64,000 bases of DNA, taken from Zantedeschia hybrid cultivar. Lineage: Eukaryota > Streptophyta > Magnoliopsida > Alismatales > Araceae. The notes below the pieces were generated by a model. The model saw nothing but the letters and a program-made list of their open reading frames with translations, was not told the origin of the DNA and searched no databases. Below are positions 1 to 13,122 of this stretch, one piece after another. Positions within the stretch are counted from its first letter, which is position 1; the number at the start of each line of letters is the position of its first letter. The position numbers were made by a program, and so were the translations under genes. The stretch lies in NCBI GenBank assembly GCA_030544215.1, contig JARZZO010000013.1, positions 25,961,229 to 26,025,228 on the forward strand. Reading direction: 5' to 3'.

Positions 1-2319
1 TTTCCAGAAGGTGCGCCTGCGCCGGATGGGGTTCGGTGAGATACTAGACATTGAGCCATTTTGGCTCGATCTAGTCTTGTTGCAGGCGCTCAGGGAGCGT
101 TGGCATGCGGAAAGCTGGGCTTTCCTAATGCCGTGGGGACATATGGTCCCCACCCTAGAGGATGTGGCCAGGATCACTGGCCTCCGGGTAGAGGGCCGAC
201 CGGTGAGTGGGGTGACTTACCCCGACTATCGAGGATTGGCAGAGGCCTTGTTAGGGATAGAGGTGTCTAGCATGGGCAGAGAATCCAGGATGGTCCCCAG
301 GGTAGAAGTAGAGGCTGCCCTAGGTCTAGACGAGCCCCGGCGTCGGTCTGACGAGACCCGGGAGGAGTTTAGGGACAGGCTAGCAGAGTCGTCCTCTGCC
401 ATCTACCGTAGGGACCCTAGCTAGGTAGAGGAGGTAGACCGACAGCTTAGGGTCTTTCTTGTCTTTTTCTTCGGTCGGTTGCTCTTCGGTACGAAGGGCG
501 ACCATATCCACTGTAGATTTTTGTATTTGTTAGATGATCTAGATAGCTTAGGAGAATACGCTTGGGGTGCGGCCCTCCTGGCCCACCTGTTTGCAGATCT
601 ATCCGCGGTCACTCCGGACCGCGAGACTACTGTCAGCGGCTTCTCGCCGTTCCTCCAGGTATTAAATGTTTTATTATTTATTCATGATATGCAATATGAT
701 ATGATGCTTTTTCTAACTTATATGTTTATGCATGCAGGTGTGGAGCTACCATTATTTCCCACTCGGCAGAGCGAGGATTGTTCGTCCAGATGCCGTCCCC
801 TTGGCCTGCCGTTGGCAGCCAATTGTGGACACAGCTCCGCAGCACCATCAGCTGACGGCCCTCCGCCATCAGTTTCTAGATTATCCAGAGCTATTGGTAA
901 GTTTTTTTTTTTTTAACTTGTTCAATTATTTTTATTAAATGCAATTCTTTATTCCTTAAGTGCAATTTATTTATGAATGCATCTAACCTATATGCAGGTG
1001 ATCTGGCGCCTATATCTGGGCATGAACGAGGAAGGTCAGCCATGGGTGACGGCTGGCAGGAGGCGATTTGGGAGGCAGATGTGGGTGCACTGCCTTAACG
1101 AGATCGAGCCCCTCCGTCTCCGGCTCGTGATGAGGACGCTGGGTCTCCATCAGGAATGGATAGATGAAGAAGTCCCGGAGGGTGTTGGGAGGAGCATGAG
1201 GGGCAAGCAATCCCTCACCGACTGGCGTGCCAAGTTCCCGGAGCAGTACGAGGACTGGCACCGTCGGGGCATCAGAGTGGAGTCCCGTGCGGAGAGTAGC
1301 GAGGGCTACCTCCAGCAGTACCGGGTCCATTACGCCGACCAGCTGCGGCTCCTCCGACCACTCGATGTAAGTATGAATTCATGCGTCTTTAATTTTATTA
1401 TTATCTTGATTTATGTTGGTGAATGAATGTATGTATATGTGATTTGCAGGATGCTCGTGATGCGGTCATCATCGACCTCCGGGCCCGACTACATGATGCT
1501 GAGGCCCAGCTCGAACAGGTCCAGAAAGAGCTCTTTGATCTGGTATGTATGAATGAATATGAATGCATGTTTTAATTAATTGTTTGTTTTGGCGATTAAC
1601 CACTGACAGTGTTCTTTTGGTGCAGCGAGCCGTCTACACCCAGGCGGCTCCCCCTACCTATGGAGCTTCTTCTTCATCGTCCTTCGCCGCGCATGATGCT
1701 GCCTTGGCTGACCTCCAGAGTCAGCTCGCCTCTGCCATCCACCGGGCTTCTCTTGCGGAGGAGGACCGTGCTGCTCGGGTAAGCTTTGACTTTTGAATTT
1801 GACTTGATTTACTTGATTGTCTTGAACTAACAAAATCTTCTTCTGCAGGTAGCTGAGCTCCAAGAAGCCCTTCAGAGGGCTGAAGCGGATGCCTATGCTA
1901 CAGCGACTCGTGCCGAGGCTGATGCAGAACGGATCCGGGCCTTAGAGGAGCAGGTGGCCCGACTTTCGGTTGGAGATCTTGCGCGCCTCCAGACTCGCCT
2001 GGAGGTCATCAACGAGGAGCGGGAGCGCGAGAGGCAGGAGCGGCAGAGGATGGATACTGAGATATCCGCTCTTCGGGTCCAGCTTGGCATCGCAGAGCAC
2101 GAGCGCCGGAGTGTGGAGGAGAGGTACAGGCGTGCTCGACAGCGTGCACAGGAGCGCGGTTTGACGAGCGCTTTTACCGCCAGCGCTGCCGTGTCTTCTG
2201 GCCAGGCGGGGCCGAGCACGATGGGGCCACCTCCACCTCCCAGCCGAGGACCAGCACCAGACGCACCTGACGAGGCCCAGAGCCAGTTAGATGAGGGCGG
2301 AGGGGAGAGCCAGCCTTGA
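1..2319 (+). pseudogene. Antisense plant mobile domain (PMD) gene of copy A, exons 2 (partial) to 7
   Basis: This gene lies opposite to gag-pol. Exons by alignment with copy C are 1-658, 738-896, 998-1366, 1450-1542, 1626-1778 and 1849-2319, all phase 0 with GT-AG introns. Exon 2 carries the PMD hallmark: a tryptophan-rich start, a segment around WGHMVPTLEDVARITGLRV, then a helical region. Exons 5-7 encode an acidic, Arg/Glu/Gln-rich coiled coil (exon 7, about residues 20-110) and a Pro/Gly tail. PMD proteins (MAIN/MAIL family, also found in transposons) act in nuclear gene silencing control; the role here is unknown. A TAG at 422-424 replaces the CAG of copy C (C to T), so the copy is broken. 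All splice sites, including the exon 5 acceptor (TTTGCAG), are intact. Confidence 0.85.
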
Positions 2320-3732
2320 GGGCTTATGTACTTCTTTTCTTTCCATGTATCATGTACAAAACACTTTTGATGATATAGATGAAACTTTTGGGCTCCAATT
2401 TCGTGTTCCTGTGCTTATCTTGCATCCCGTACAACACTTAACAAACAGGTTAAGTATCTATTTAGGCTTAGCCCCTTACCTGACCAAACAAATGGTCAAT
2501 CAATCTTTTCCTTGAATAAATAGTCAAGGGGCATAGCCTTTATTAACAAAGGTAATAAGAATAATCAGACTTAAGCAAAATGCAACATGCAAGCAAACAG
2601 ATGCTCACTGTAAAATAAAAAGAATGAAACATATTAAATGCCACAAGCAAATGCTAATTGAAATATTTTTGTGGTTTTGAAATATTCATTTTTGTTTGGG
2701 TTTTGAAATATGTATTCCTTTTTTTAGATTTTGACAAATGTACATTTTTTTGAATTTTTGACTATGCAAATTTTTTTGAATTTTAACATATGTATTTTTT
2801 TTGAATTTTTAACATATGCATTTTTTTTGAATTTTTGACATATACATTTTTTTTTTTGAATTTTAGACATATGCAATTTTTTTTTTGAATTTTTGGCATA
2901 TGCAATTTTTTTTTGAATTTTGACATATACATTTTTTTTGAATTTTAGACATATGCATTTTTTTTGAATTTTTGACTAAAAGACCAGTATGGTACTTAGA
3001 TCAAAAGATCATATTCATTTATTAACTTAATTTCTAAATTGTTCTTTAACAACTTAACTTAAAACCCATCGTGTTTAAACTTGTGTTTCCATTCGTGATC
3101 CCATTTGATGATTTGACCCTTAGTCAATCTAAGCCATTCCTTAAGCTTGAAGTACACCTCTTTAGAAAGAAAAGAAGAATAAATTTAGAAAGCCCATGAG
3201 AAGGTTCCGGAGACTTAAAAAGATGTCCCTTTCCAACCCTAATATCTGTTGGGGTTCGGTCATTTTCTTTCCGGGGTATTTATCAACCTTGCGTTCCCTT
3301 TTGTTTCATTTCATGGCCTTTGTGACGTTTGTAGTGTATTGGCCTTTTGATTTTGAATTTGGTTTTTTGCCTTTTTTTTTCTATTCTTTTCTTTCTTTGC
3401 TTTGCTTTGGAACGGATCTCCCCCATTTTTTTTTATGACGGCCTCCTACTAAGATGGCGGGTATTCTTGGTAGTCTATTCTAAGCCTCGTTCCGACATCA
3501 TGGGCCGAGTATAAAACAGAATTTTACTTTAAAAGGAATGATTTGTACTTTATACTCTTAGTCAAGCTTTTGATATTCTTTAGGACTTGGCATCTCTTGT
3601 TACTCACGAATCAAACGTGTCAGTGTGTGCAGTAATGGGTTTGAAGTTAATTATTCAGACTAACAAAGAAATTTGAGTTTATAAATTTTCTGATTCCACT
3701 GGTCTTTGTACCATACTGATCGACTCTTTAAC
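2320..3732. other. Spacer between convergent pol and PMD 3' ends of copy A
   Basis: AT-rich noncoding DNA lies between the PMD stop (2317-2319, plus strand) and the pol stop (3733-3735, minus strand). It includes a short-unit tandem array at 2698-2975. The rest shows no open frame of interest. Copy C has the matching spacer at 54810-56152, so it is a fixed part of the element and must hold the end signals of both convergent transcripts. Confidence 0.7.
2698..2975. repeat. AT-rich short tandem array, unit about 24-30 bp
   Basis: About ten irregular units follow the pattern TTTTTTTTGAATTTT-GACATATGCA. Unit length varies mainly through the T run. The equivalent array in copy C is at 55565-55800 in the opposite orientation. 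It lies between the convergent 3' ends of pol and the PMD gene. Confidence 0.85.
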
Positions 3733-6700
3733 CTAAGGGTAGTATTTCTTAAGATGTAAACCATTCCAAGGATGATTTAGCTCTTCTCCTTCTGCATTAA
3801 CAAGACGATAAGCATTACCAGGAAAAGCATGTGATACAACATAAGGTCCTTCCCAGTTGGGTTGGAGCTTAGAACGCGGACCATCAGGTTTTACAAAAAT
3901 TCTTTTAACAACCATTTCACCGACTTTGAACTTTCGTTCAATGACTTTCTTTTGATAAAAACGTGCTAATCTGTTTTGATAAACTTTCGCATGATTAGCA
4001 GCTAACCATCTTTTCTCGTCTAAAAGTTCCAATTGGGCAAGGAGTGCTGAACGATGTTCATCAATGGAGAATTCCTTGTTCAATTGTACTCTTAATGACG
4101 GTATAAGGATCTCATATGGAACTACCGCCTCCATTCCAAATGTTAAGGAATAAGGAGTTTGTCCAGTGGGCGTGCGGATTGAAGTTCGGTAGGCCCATAG
4201 AGCCTCAACCAATTTTTCTGGCCAGTCTGCGAATTTGTTAGATTTACACGTCTTTTTGATGATTTTTATCAAAGTCTTATTAGTTGCCTCTGCTTGGCCA
4301 TTGCCTTGCGGATAATAAGGAGATGAATGATGCAATGCAATTTTATACCTGTTGCAGAGGTCCTTCAATTCCTGTGACACGAACTGCGGTCCGTTGTCGG
4401 TGACGATGGTACTTGGAATTCCGAATCTTGTGATGATGTTCTTCATGATGAATTTGCAGACAGTTGATGCTTTGATTTCCACGTATGCTTCAGCTTCTGC
4501 CCACTTGGTAAAGTATTCCGTTGCCGTGAGAATGAAAGATTTTTGCTTGATGCCGGAATCTGGGTTACCAAGGGGTCCAATAATGTCGAAAGCCCACATG
4601 GAGAAAGGCCATGGGGAAGAAACAGGATGGAGTGAAGATGCAGGAGAATGAATTTTGTCGGCGTGAAGTTGACACTTGGCACACCTACGGACATATCCTA
4701 CACAATCTTCTTCCATAGTTGGTCAATAAAATCCTTGTCTAAGGATCTTCTTTGCTAGCATCTGTCCATTGACATGGCCACCACAGACTCCACTATGAGC
4801 TCCTTCCATAACCTTCCAAAGCTCATCCTCGTCTAAACATCTCAGAAGAACTCCATCAAAACCTCTTTTGTATAATGCTCCCCCAACTAGGGTGTATCGT
4901 TGAGAAACTCTCCTGATAGCTCTCTTCTCCTCAGTTGTAGCTTCTTCAGGATATGATTGATCTTCACAATATTTTGCAATTTCATAATACCATGGCTTCT
5001 GTTCATCATCCATCCCTTCTAACAGCTCCATCAACATGATTTCTCTTTTCTCCACAATACTTCCATCTTTGAATTTCTTCAGCAACTTCTCCTTAGTTCT
5101 AAGAAATGAAGGATCTTTCACGGCAGGTGAAAGACGCCTATGAACTATGATTGATTCAGATTGCTTGCTGATTGGAAAATCAAGGGAAGATGCAAGTGAA
5201 GCTAGAGCGTCAGCTAAAATGTTTTGATTTCTAGGGACATGGACAAAGATCAATTTTGTGAAAAGCTTCGCGTAAGCAGAAGTAAGTTCTTGATATGGCT
5301 TAAGCTTGGGATCAAGAGTTCGATACTTGGTCAGCACTTGGCGAAGAATTAATTGGCTATCACCTACAATCCTGAGTTTGGTGGCACCATGGTAATGAGC
5401 AGCCTCGAGACCAGCAAGAAGTGCCTCGTATTCAGCTATGCTGTTGGTGACTGGAAAGTCAAGCTGAAAGGCTTGTGGAATGGTGACACCTTCAGGTGAT
5501 AACAGAACGATTCCGATACCCTTTCCATGAGAATTCAGAGCTCCGTCAAAATGCAGAGTCCACATATCATCTCTGATTTGATTTACGGACATCAGTTCCT
5601 CATCCGGAAACTCTGATCGCACTGGATCAAATCGAGGAAGGGGATGATGAGCGAGATGTTCTGCTATGGCATAGCCCTTGATCGCTTTCTGTTGAATGTA
5701 AATGATATCGAATTGAGATAGAAAGCTTTGCCATCGCGCTAACCTATCAGTAAGAACAGATTTCTCCAGAAGGAATTTGATCGGATTCATCCTAGCGATG
5801 AGATGGACTTCGTGGGCCAAAAAATAATGCTTCAATTTCTGCACAACCCAAACTAATGCTGCACATGTTTTCTCCATCGCCGTGTATCTCTGTTCAGCGG
5901 GGTTGAGAAGTTTAGAGAGATAGTAGGCTGCCCTCTCTTTTCCTTCTTCATCTTCTTGTGCTAGGACAGCCCCCACTGCATCATCCAGGACTGAAATATA
6001 AAGTATCAATGGTTTGCCTGAAGATGGTGGTCTCAAAACAGGAGGACTTGCCAAATAGTCCTTTAATCCATCAAATGCCTCCTGACACTTATCGTCCCAA
6101 TTGAATTTGACTCCTGGCTTGGTAAGCTCGTAAAACGGCTTACACCTTTGTGAGTGCTGGGAGACAAAACGGCGAATAAATTGTAACCTCCCGATTAATC
6201 CTCTTAATTCTTTCAAGTTTTTGGGAGGTGGCATTTCTCTGATAGCCTTCGCCTTATTGGGATCGATCTCAATTCCCCGTTTGCTGACAATGAATCCAAG
6301 CAATTTTCCTGAAGATACCCCGAATACACATTTCTTGGGGTTCATCTTCAACTGATATTCTCTCGATCTCTCTAATACCCTTTCCAAAACTTTGGCATGC
6401 TCAGCCTTCGTTTTAGACTTAACCAATAAGTCATCCACATACACTTCCAAATCTATATGCATCATGTCATGAAATATTGCCATCATAGCCCTTTGATAAG
6501 TGGCTCCAGCGTTCTTCAATCCAAATGGCATGACGACATAACAATATGTTCCCCAAGGTGTAGTGAATGAAGTCTTCTCTTGATCCTCTTCTGCCAGCTT
6601 AATCTGGTTGTATCCCAAAAATCCATCCATAAACGATAATGTCTCATAGCCAGCAGTGTTATCGATGAGTACATCAATATGAGGCAATGGAAAATCATCT

Positions 6701-7602
6701 TTAGGACATGTCCGGTTCAGATCGCGGAAGTCAATGCAAATTCTGACCTTCCCGTCTTTTTTCATAACCGGGACTATGTTGGCCACCCATTGTGGATAAA
6801 GGACAACTCTAATGAATTTGGCTTTGTGTAATTTGTCGACCTCTTCCTTCATCTTTAAAGCCATTTGTTGGTGGAATCGCCTTAATTTTTGCTTGACCGG
6901 ATTAGCTCCATCCTTTAATGTTAACCTGTGTTCAACCAAAGATGAGTCTAACCCCGGCATATCCTCATAACTCCAGGCGAAAGTGTCCTTATAATCCTTA
7001 AGCACTTGTACCATTGCCTTTTCATCCTCTGCAGAAAGATTTTTACTGACGAGGACAACCTTAGGTTCGTCTTCAGTCCCTAAGTTTATTTCTTTTGTGG
7101 GCTATTCTACGGCAGCTGAAGGTTCATCAAATCTCTTCACTCCACTGGCATACGCCTCAGCTGCGTCCTCATCATCTTCCTCATCTTCAACAATGGGGTC
7201 CTTTTCATGCACTAACTCATATACCTCGTACCCATCATTGACCGACTCATCATCTGTACAATCTTCTGGCATCTGAATTGGATCTTCTAAAAGCTGAGGG
7301 ATTAAAGAGCAAAAGGAACATTTATCAGCTAAATCCTGGAGGTATCTTTCTGGAATTTGCCTACCCTTAGGCTTCCTAGACTTCCTAACCTGACTAGACT
7401 GCGTAATTTCACTATTATAACCTAACGAAGATGAAGCAGGATGAAAATCCTGGGATACAAGTGGAAATACAGGGGAATCCTCCCGTGGGGAGGGACAGAG
7501 TAGATCTAGGAGAGAATCTTGACCGACGGACCCGCGCGATGGGGTGTAATCGGACAAGTAAGATGTTTCCTCGATAATGATCTGGGAAGAATTTATTGCC
7601 AA
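3733..7602 (-). pseudogene. pol of copy A: reverse transcriptase, RNase H, second RNase H, integrase
   Basis: This frame is -1 relative to gag-protease. Domains in order are: an acidic linker; reverse transcriptase with the YVDD catalytic motif near 6440; RNase H of retroviral type; a second, archaeal-type RNase H (starting WTLHFDGALNSHGKGIG, about 5560-5200) that marks the Tat clade; an integrase HHCC zinc finger (HSGVCGGH and CAKC); then the DDE core (FDIIGPL, TDNGPQF, GNGQAEATNK). No chromodomain follows; the protein ends about 50 residues after the core-distal region. Two in-frame stops break it: TAG at 7102-7104 (GAG in copy C) and TGA at 4723-4725 (TGG in copy C), the latter inside the zinc finger. 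Confidence 0.93.
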
Positions 7603-10600
7603 ATTGGCGTTTTTTTTTGGACAATGAAAGAATTAAACATAAAACAGGAATGAATACAAATGGGAGGAGAATCAGATGGAGGAAGTGGCACCAAGGCCAG
7701 AGGATTAGGGGGATCATATAGTAATATGTCCCAGATCAGATTATACAACCTCTCTAGATCAAGAGGAGGTTGTGGTATAATGTCCCACGGGGACAGAGTA
7801 ATCATGACGGGCGGGACCCGTGGAATATCTTCAGTTATAACCCGCGACCAAGTCGGGGTCAAAAGTAGTGTGCGAAAAAGAGTATGGAGCATTAGGACAT
7901 GTGAAGGATATGTCCCCCTCCAGAGCAGATCTGTTGTATAACCAGCTTCATAGGGGTCATCTGGCTCCCCTTCATCAGTTTGTTCGGACAGCAGTATTCG
8001 CTTATCAAAGATTGCGCCAGGGCTCTCAATTAGCTCGTCAATCTGCGGTGGCCACTTGGGTTCTGCACGATCCAGAAATAGTCTGTTCAGTGCTATGTAT
8101 AGGTCCCTCAGGTCGAACCACCTGTACCATTCGCATTCAGGGTCATGGAATTTTCTCCTCTTCATAGGCCGCAGAGCCTCCAAGGATTGGTACGTAAGTA
8201 ATTCGGAACAATGTCCGGCCAAATCCCTCCCATATATGTCATGGAAGTCAAAACATGAAGTAATGACCACCGTGTTGTCGTGACTAAGTATGGGCCCTTT
8301 CACAAAGTGTGTATATAGGGTCCACGTTAAGGGATCTCGGCCTTCTTTAAGTGGTGTGGACATTGTTTCCAAAATTTCTTGACCATCTTCTTGCTGAACC
8401 CTGTCTTGCTTCAGTTTCCTCGGCCTATAGCCCAGACCGCTTCCTGGTGCTGCCCGATGATTTTTAACAGGAGTGGTCCTGCCTTGCAACTGTGTGCCCA
8501 GACCTTTCCCAGGCTCGTAGCCGTTCTTCATCATGATTCTCCATCCCGGGGTACTCATGCACTTCCCCCTTTTGATAGCATTTAATGGGTATGGAGAAAT
8601 GGTAGCGGCTTTCAAAGGATCAGCCACTGGATGGTAGACCTGTAATACCGACAGAAAAGGTTGTCGGCCAGGTAAAACAGCAGATTTAATATTCAATGTA
8701 TGAGCAGCAGCAAGGATCGGCATGCTCGTCACTTTAATAATTCGTCCTTTGTAAGGGAATTTGAGGCATTGGTGATTCGTAGAAGGAATCGCCTCAAGTG
8801 TTTTGATATAAGGACGTCCCAGAATGGCATTTATGGAAGGGTCGATTTATAGAATATGAAATTCGACCTCTGCATGACTTACTGGACCTAGCTCCACCTT
8901 TAAATAAACCATTCCCAGAGGGGAACAGGTAGAATTGTCATATGCCGTAACTGAGATGGGGCTAGGCAGCCATTTCTCCTTGGGCACACCGCATAGCTCC
9001 AGGGTCTTCGGAGGTAAAACATTAATTGAAGCCCCTGTATCAACCAGGCATGCATCCACGGCCTTTTTGCAGATATTGACCGTGATGCTCAGAGCCATGC
9101 TTCTAGCGGCTGGCGGTGCTAGTTCCGATGTGTGGAATGTAATTGAGGGCTGATCCCCCTGAGGAACTAGTAGTGCTGCAATTTTCTCTACCGGCACGTC
9201 TTCGTTAACCATCACCTTCTGTAGGTATTCCATTAAGGCTTCTTGGTGAATCTTGGACCTTTTAATCAATTCAAGTACAGTGATCCGTGCCGGTGTTCTG
9301 TCCAGATGTTTCAACAAGTCGTATTGAGTGCCTGGTGCACTCTCTTCATTATGGGCTTCCTCAGTCGGCTGTGATGGGCCGTCTCTGACTGTGGACTGAG
9401 GAAAGACCTTGTTGAAAATCCTTCCACTCCGGAGCGCATGTTCCTCGACCGTGGAGGATCCGGGTGACACCTTGAGTACCGCAGAGTCGGGTGGCGTAAG
9501 CGATGCGGAGGGTTGATGCGTAGGTGGTGGCGTTAGGTTAGGTAGTGATGGCGTGGTGTGAATTAAAGGCCTAGAGGGTTGAATGGTAGATGGGTAAGTG
9601 GTTGGCGAAGTGGGGAATGGTACGCGTAATAGCGGTCTGGATGGTTGGGGCATATCTGGGTAGGTGGTAGTGGTAATGGGTGAAGTAGGAAATGGTACGC
9701 GTAGTAATGGCCTAGATGGTAAAAGGGGCGCGTTATTGGCTTGCGGGGGGGTATATGATGGAGGCGCAGGAGTGCGGGGCGTAATGAGTCTAAGGAAGGT
9801 GGGTAGTGGTAGTGGGTTATTGGGTGAGGGCGAGTGATATGTGGGTGTGGGTAGAGGGGTAATGGTAACGGGTTGTGGTCTGGGTATGTGGATGGTGCGT
9901 CGTGGTAGTCGTTCTGCGGTACTTTGAATGTGACCCGTTGAATAAAGAGAGGAAGAGTCCTCTATCCTCCATTGTTGCCCACGACCAGCCTCAGACTGGC
10001 TGTTCGTTAGAATGGGAGCAACCTGGTTCTAGTTCTGGTGCTCCGGGAGTGGATTCTGCACTATGCCCATGTTGGGTGGTGCTGCTGCTTGTGCCGGTGG
10101 TCTTGCTTGCTGCTGTTGCGGTCTCCTCGCCTTCAGGGCTGTTATGTATTTCTTCATTTCCTCCCAGTCTATGCCGCCCTGCTCGTTGAGATCATGAATA
10201 TAATCTCTGAATTGGAAGCAGGTGTCAATGGTATGCCCAGGTTGCCTATGGAAGTAGCAATACCTGGACGTATCGGCATTTTGAGGCCAGACGGCCTTTT
10301 CCCTTGGCAAAACTAAGGCATTGGCTGCCATTAAAGCACTGAAGATATCGGCCAAGGATTCTGGGAGAGCCGGGTATTCTGCCCTCTTCGGGCCTGGAGG
10401 TCTCCTCTGCTGGTTGTAGTCACCAGGAGGAGGGACATTGTGGTACGCCGGTGGTGCGCGCGGCTGGTACTGTGGCTGTTGCTGCTGCTGATACTGCTGT
10501 TGCCGTTGCGGTTGTTGGTGTAGCTGTTGCTGGTTCTGATTCTGATTCGGCTGCTGGGGCCGTTGATACTGTTGTTGGTACTGGGGGTTCTGCTGCTGTC

Positions 10601-12089
10601 TGTACCCTTGCTGCTGTGGCCTCTGGTACTGCTGCTGACTCCTCACGAACTGGGGCGAGTTATTGTTCATGGTACTCACTTGCTCATGAGAGAGCGTGCC
10701 CTCGGTAGTCGGACCTGTGCTGGAAGAGTTCGGCACTGCAGGCTTCCGAGGCGGAGGCCTGCTAGGTCTATGAGGATCAAAGACGCTAGAGAATGTAGCG
10801 TCCTTGAAAGCATTCTGGCAGTACCGTGCTCTTTCATAGAGCTCTGCCATGTTAGTCAAATTGTTCAAGGAGAGGACGAGCTTGAACTGGGGGGTGGCAT
10901 TAGAAATTAACATTTTCACTTGTTCGGACTCGGACAAGTGATCCTTCACCTTTTCAGCCAGACCCCGCCACCTGTCAGCAAAACTGACAAACTCCTCATC
11001 AGGTTTCATCTTTTCTGCAATGAGGTCCGTGATAGACAAGGAGGGTGCAACTCTGTCCTGGTATCGTTGAATAAATTTGCGTGAAACGATACCGTAATCC
11101 TCTACTTCTGAGGGTTCCAGGGAAAAGAACCACTCGAGGGCTGGTCCCTCTAGAGATCTCCTGAACAAAAAGGCCAACGACCTCTTGTCGTTCTGCCAGA
11201 AAGACGATTCGTACATAAACTCCTTCAGATGTGTGAAGGGGTTACCAGTACCGTTGTACTTCCGGTACACTGGCATCTCAGAGGGTGGCAGATGGAATAC
11301 TGGCAGACTCGGTAGACTGATCTCTGGCACAGCTTTGACCCCCATCATTTTCTGGAGGTTATTAAATTGCTCATCCATACGTTCCATTTTGGCCAGCAGC
11401 GTTTGTGTGGTCAGATCTGCTTGGGGAGGAGGAGGAGGAGGAGGTACTTGGTAGGCCTGCTGCCTAGAGTACGTTGGGCAGGGTGGACAATAGAGGGGAG
11501 GTCCGGCAGAGCTTCCGCCATGCCCGAGGGCATTTTGATAAGCAGGCGTTTGCGGTCTAGCCGGTTGCCTAGATGATGAAAGCTGCGGCCCAGCTGGCCG
11601 AGAAGTAATATGAAGGCCCTCCACGGCCTGATGGATATAAGGAGGAGGAAAAGAAGGTTGCTGAGGAACAGCAGGGGGAGCCACAGGGTTCGGCTCGGCA
11701 GGCTGCATGGGTGCCTTCCCCTTCAAAATAGATTGGATCGCCTCGAACTGCTGAGGGTCCAGTCGGGAGGCAAGAACTCCTAGAGCATTGATGAGATCCG
11801 TAGGATCAGAGGATGAGGGATCATTCTGATTCATGTCCCCCTCAAGATCAGGATTAGGGATCGCATATTCATGCGGAGGAGGATCAGGATATTGATCACG
11901 TGGATGCAAAAGAGGTGTCCGAACATTCCCATCTAGACGATATGGAATGGGGATAGAACTACGGGAGGCATCAGCATCTCTCCCACTCTCATAGTTGTAT
12001 TCAGAATCCCGAGGGGCATTAGCATCTCCCTCGTAATTAACCATGGCGTCTGGAGCCACACTCAAGTCCCTACCTGATCGTAGCAACAT
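7593..12089 (-). pseudogene. gag-protease of copy A with G-patch
   Basis: I chose the ATG at 12089 (starting MLLRSGRDLS) because it is conserved in copies A, B and C, while the sequence upstream differs. Order: acidic N-terminus, Pro-rich region, capsid-like retrotransposon gag domain (about 11300-10880), Gln-rich tract, a zinc-knuckle-like motif CYFHRQPGHTIDTC (about 10260), a Pro/Thr-rich linker, aspartic protease with intact DTGA (about 9030), and a G-patch (NGYEPGKGLGTQLQGR, about 8510). The linker has one more copy of a Pro-rich unit than copy C (near 9600-9740). Stops at 10029-10031 (CAG to TAG) and 8847-8849 (GAA to TAA) interrupt it. The product would form the capsid and process the polyprotein. 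Confidence 0.9.
7610..7618 (-). other. Poly-A slippery site, candidate -1 frameshift between gag-protease and pol (copy A)
   Basis: On the coding strand a run of nine A lies between GTCC and CGCC. Read in the gag frame it contains A-AAA-AAA, and a -1 slip there enters the open pol frame. The gag frame ends shortly after, at 7593. The same run and the same frame relation occur in copy C at 50909-50917. A spliced intron, as described for Ogre elements between protease and reverse transcriptase, is the alternative. Confidence 0.5.
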
Positions 12090-13097
12090 GATGTTAGATT
12101 CCTTTTTCAAAGATTTAATCAAACAAGTTGTACAGAGATTAATCAAACAAGTGGATGCTTAACGTGATTTTAGGATTCCTTGTTGAGTTATTTGAATTGG
12201 ATTAAACCACAATTTCGCTCAGGGAAAGGATCCTAGTTTCAGTTCAATTTCCACCGTTATTCTCTAGGGCTTTCTCTCACAACGCTTTCAGAATCTAACC
12301 GGGACTTCAATTGGTACAACCAGCCCGATGATCAAGGAGGAATACCTTGATTTTGGGGACTTATGGAGGTCTCAACGTCAACTTCTCTAGTCTGATCAAG
12401 GGACCAACCCAATCAGAGAGAGTTGCTGACGTCGAGTAATGTGTTCCTAAGAAAAGGAGGATATTAGCCTCAATGCGTATGTCCTGTGGCCTGGATGGCC
12501 TCTAATGCTTAGTAAGTAATGGGTAGCTAGCACTCAAAACACAGAAATCTGGAAACTGAAAAAGATTAAGAAATTGTCTGAATCGCGTCGATGGTAGTCG
12601 ACGCTATTCAAAACAGAACTTAATTTTTCGCAGAAGCAGATGCAGACAGCAGAGAAACTGTGAAGCCTGAAAGGCGTCTAGGGGTGTTGACGCGGTTTTA
12701 AAACGCGTCAGCGATCCTGGACGCTTTTCAGTTCGCAGAAACAATTTTCCAGGAGGATTTTCTGGGTTGAATCCTCCTCAAACAAAGTAAAAAGCAGTAA
12801 ACAATCGACTCATGCAAAATTTTTTAGTTCCAGATTTTAAACAGGATGATTTACTAACTAAACAACTAGAAAAACAATCAATCACACATCATTTTTATCA
12901 CAAAAACAGCTTTTTGAATTAATCAAGGGGAGGGCAAGATCTTGCCACTGGGGTGTGCACGTGGTGCACGAGGGAAATTAATTAAACTAAACACTCACCA
13001 ATTGGTGAGGACGTGTCCAGAGACACAAATGGTGCACCGTGGGTGCCCGATATGATGATAGCAAGAACAAAAAGAAACTAAAAGATGGCGAGACCAA
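12090..13097 (-). other. 5' leader of copy A
   Basis: The untranslated leader lies between primer-binding site and gag and is alignable with copies B and C. It contains three GCGTC-N10-GACGC modules (12585-12724). No long open frame is seen. It probably carries packaging signals and may be spliced, since the LTR upstream has good splice donors. Confidence 0.7.
12585..12724. repeat. Three GCGTC-N10-GACGC modules in the leader of copy A
   Basis: Modules start at 12585, 12674 and 12705. Each has GCGTC, exactly 10 bases, then GACGC. The last two form a doublet joined by an 11-bp GGTTTTAAAAC linker. The outer flanks are complementary A/T-rich stretches (for example TGAAT and ATTCA). Confidence 0.9.
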
Positions 13098-13115
13098 GTC
13101 CCACCGTGATCGCCA
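13098..13115 (-). other. Primer-binding site of copy A
   Basis: TGGCGATCACGGTGGGAC on the minus strand begins seven bases inside the LTR end and matches the site in copies B and C. The TGG start fits a tRNA CCA end. I do not assign the tRNA. Confidence 0.75.
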
Positions 13116-13122
13116 AAAAAGC

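Noticed and set aside
10451..10910. Long plus-strand frames rich in Val/Ala/Leu opposite gag (also 47647-48127)
   Set aside because: They mirror the Gln-rich gag tract on the other strand and have no motif of their own.
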